DNA from: Cyclostephanos tholiformis
Lineage: Eukaryota > Bacillariophyta > Thalassiosirophyceae > Thalassiosirales > Thalassiosiraceae
NCBI GenBank assembly: GCA_036939975.1
Contig: JALLPB010000337.1
Span: 1 to 17,621 of the forward strand
Reading direction: 5' to 3'
DNA: 17,621 nucleotides
The position numbers and the translations under genes were made by a program. Below are positions 17,568-17,621 of the stretch, piece by piece. The notes under the pieces are model-generated. The model saw only the letters and a list, made by a program, of their open reading frames with translations. It was not told where the DNA came from and searched no databases. Every line of letters starts with the position of its first letter. The stretch's first letter is position 1.

Positions 17568-17621
<54 letters not shown>
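17255..17621 (+). CDS. 5' part of an unrecognised gene running into polyaspartate
   Basis: An ATG at 17255 opens a frame that stays open to the window edge (122 complete codons), so the gene is truncated by the window. The product starts MQSNTSPTQPPHQNNRHNPA, continues with an Arg/His/Pro-rich region, then a more globular stretch (AWFDLTTLSPLDSILAPQRR and DDLDHHRLIALRIAAKHAAA). It then has six Tyr and at least 17 Asp encoded by TAY and GAC repeats. It follows an AT-rich promoter-like region. The basic N-terminus might be a targeting sequence. A competing plus frame (AEVYVFFFELSLPIDATIFK) ends at a TAG near 17510, so the call is moderate. Confidence 0.45.
17552..17621 (+). repeat. TAC/GAC trinucleotide microsatellite
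   Basis: TAT and five TAC units (17552-17569) pass into at least 17 GAC units (17570-17620) that continue past the window edge. In the frame from 17255 this encodes Tyr6 then Asp17 or more. Confidence 0.9.

Noticed and set aside
1..17621. tRNA, rRNA or CRISPR array
   Set aside because: No cloverleaf with a GGTTCRA arm, no conserved rRNA block and no regularly spaced repeat array was found by eye; a covariance-model scan would be decisive.

Overview
The window reads as nuclear DNA of a diatom, probably a centric (Thalassiosira-like) species. The reasons are: a short plastid-type presequence with a GAFQ cleavage site at 9328; small GT-AG introns; a five-copy Cys/Trp-rich domain of a kind I know from diatom and other stramenopile proteins; copia-like retroelement debris of the type common in Thalassiosira; and many CGA/GTC trinucleotide runs. 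There is no sign of bacterial operons, tRNA, rRNA or CRISPR.

Layout. 1-450: last part of an unrecognised plus-strand gene. 451-734: AC repeat, a perfect hairpin and a G run, no gene. 735-2420 (minus): a decayed, doubly truncated copia-like element (gag zinc knuckle, protease, GAG-pre-integrase, start of the integrase core). 2421-2750: a chain of hairpins. 2751-3011 (minus): possible small secreted basic protein. 3482-3898 (plus): secreted protein with an eight-cysteine tail, with a perfect 12-bp inverted repeat in its promoter. 4287-8896 (minus): one gene of four exons for a 1422-residue single-pass membrane protein with five copies of the Cys/Trp domain. 9328-9624 (plus): small plastid-targeted Lys/Pro-rich protein, followed by a G17 tract. 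9949-12342 (minus): methyltransferase with two OB-fold-like regions and an N-terminal presequence. 12584-15639 (plus): a Cid1/TUT-type nucleotidyltransferase interrupted once near an ambiguous base. 15669-16699 (minus): decayed retroelement coding debris. 16850-17254: AT-rich DNA. 17255 to the window end (plus): the 5' part of another gene, running into a polyaspartate repeat.

How it fits together. The methyltransferase and the nucleotidyltransferase are transcribed away from each other from about 240 bp of shared upstream DNA, and both look like RNA-modifying enzymes, so they may be co-regulated. Three products (2751-3011, 3482-3898, 4287-8896) look secreted or surface-exposed. The large membrane protein, with a recent internal duplication and three introns all inside one repeat, is the most distinctive gene. 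The five-domain gene model and the two retroelement identifications come from reading frames and family motifs only; no database search was possible.
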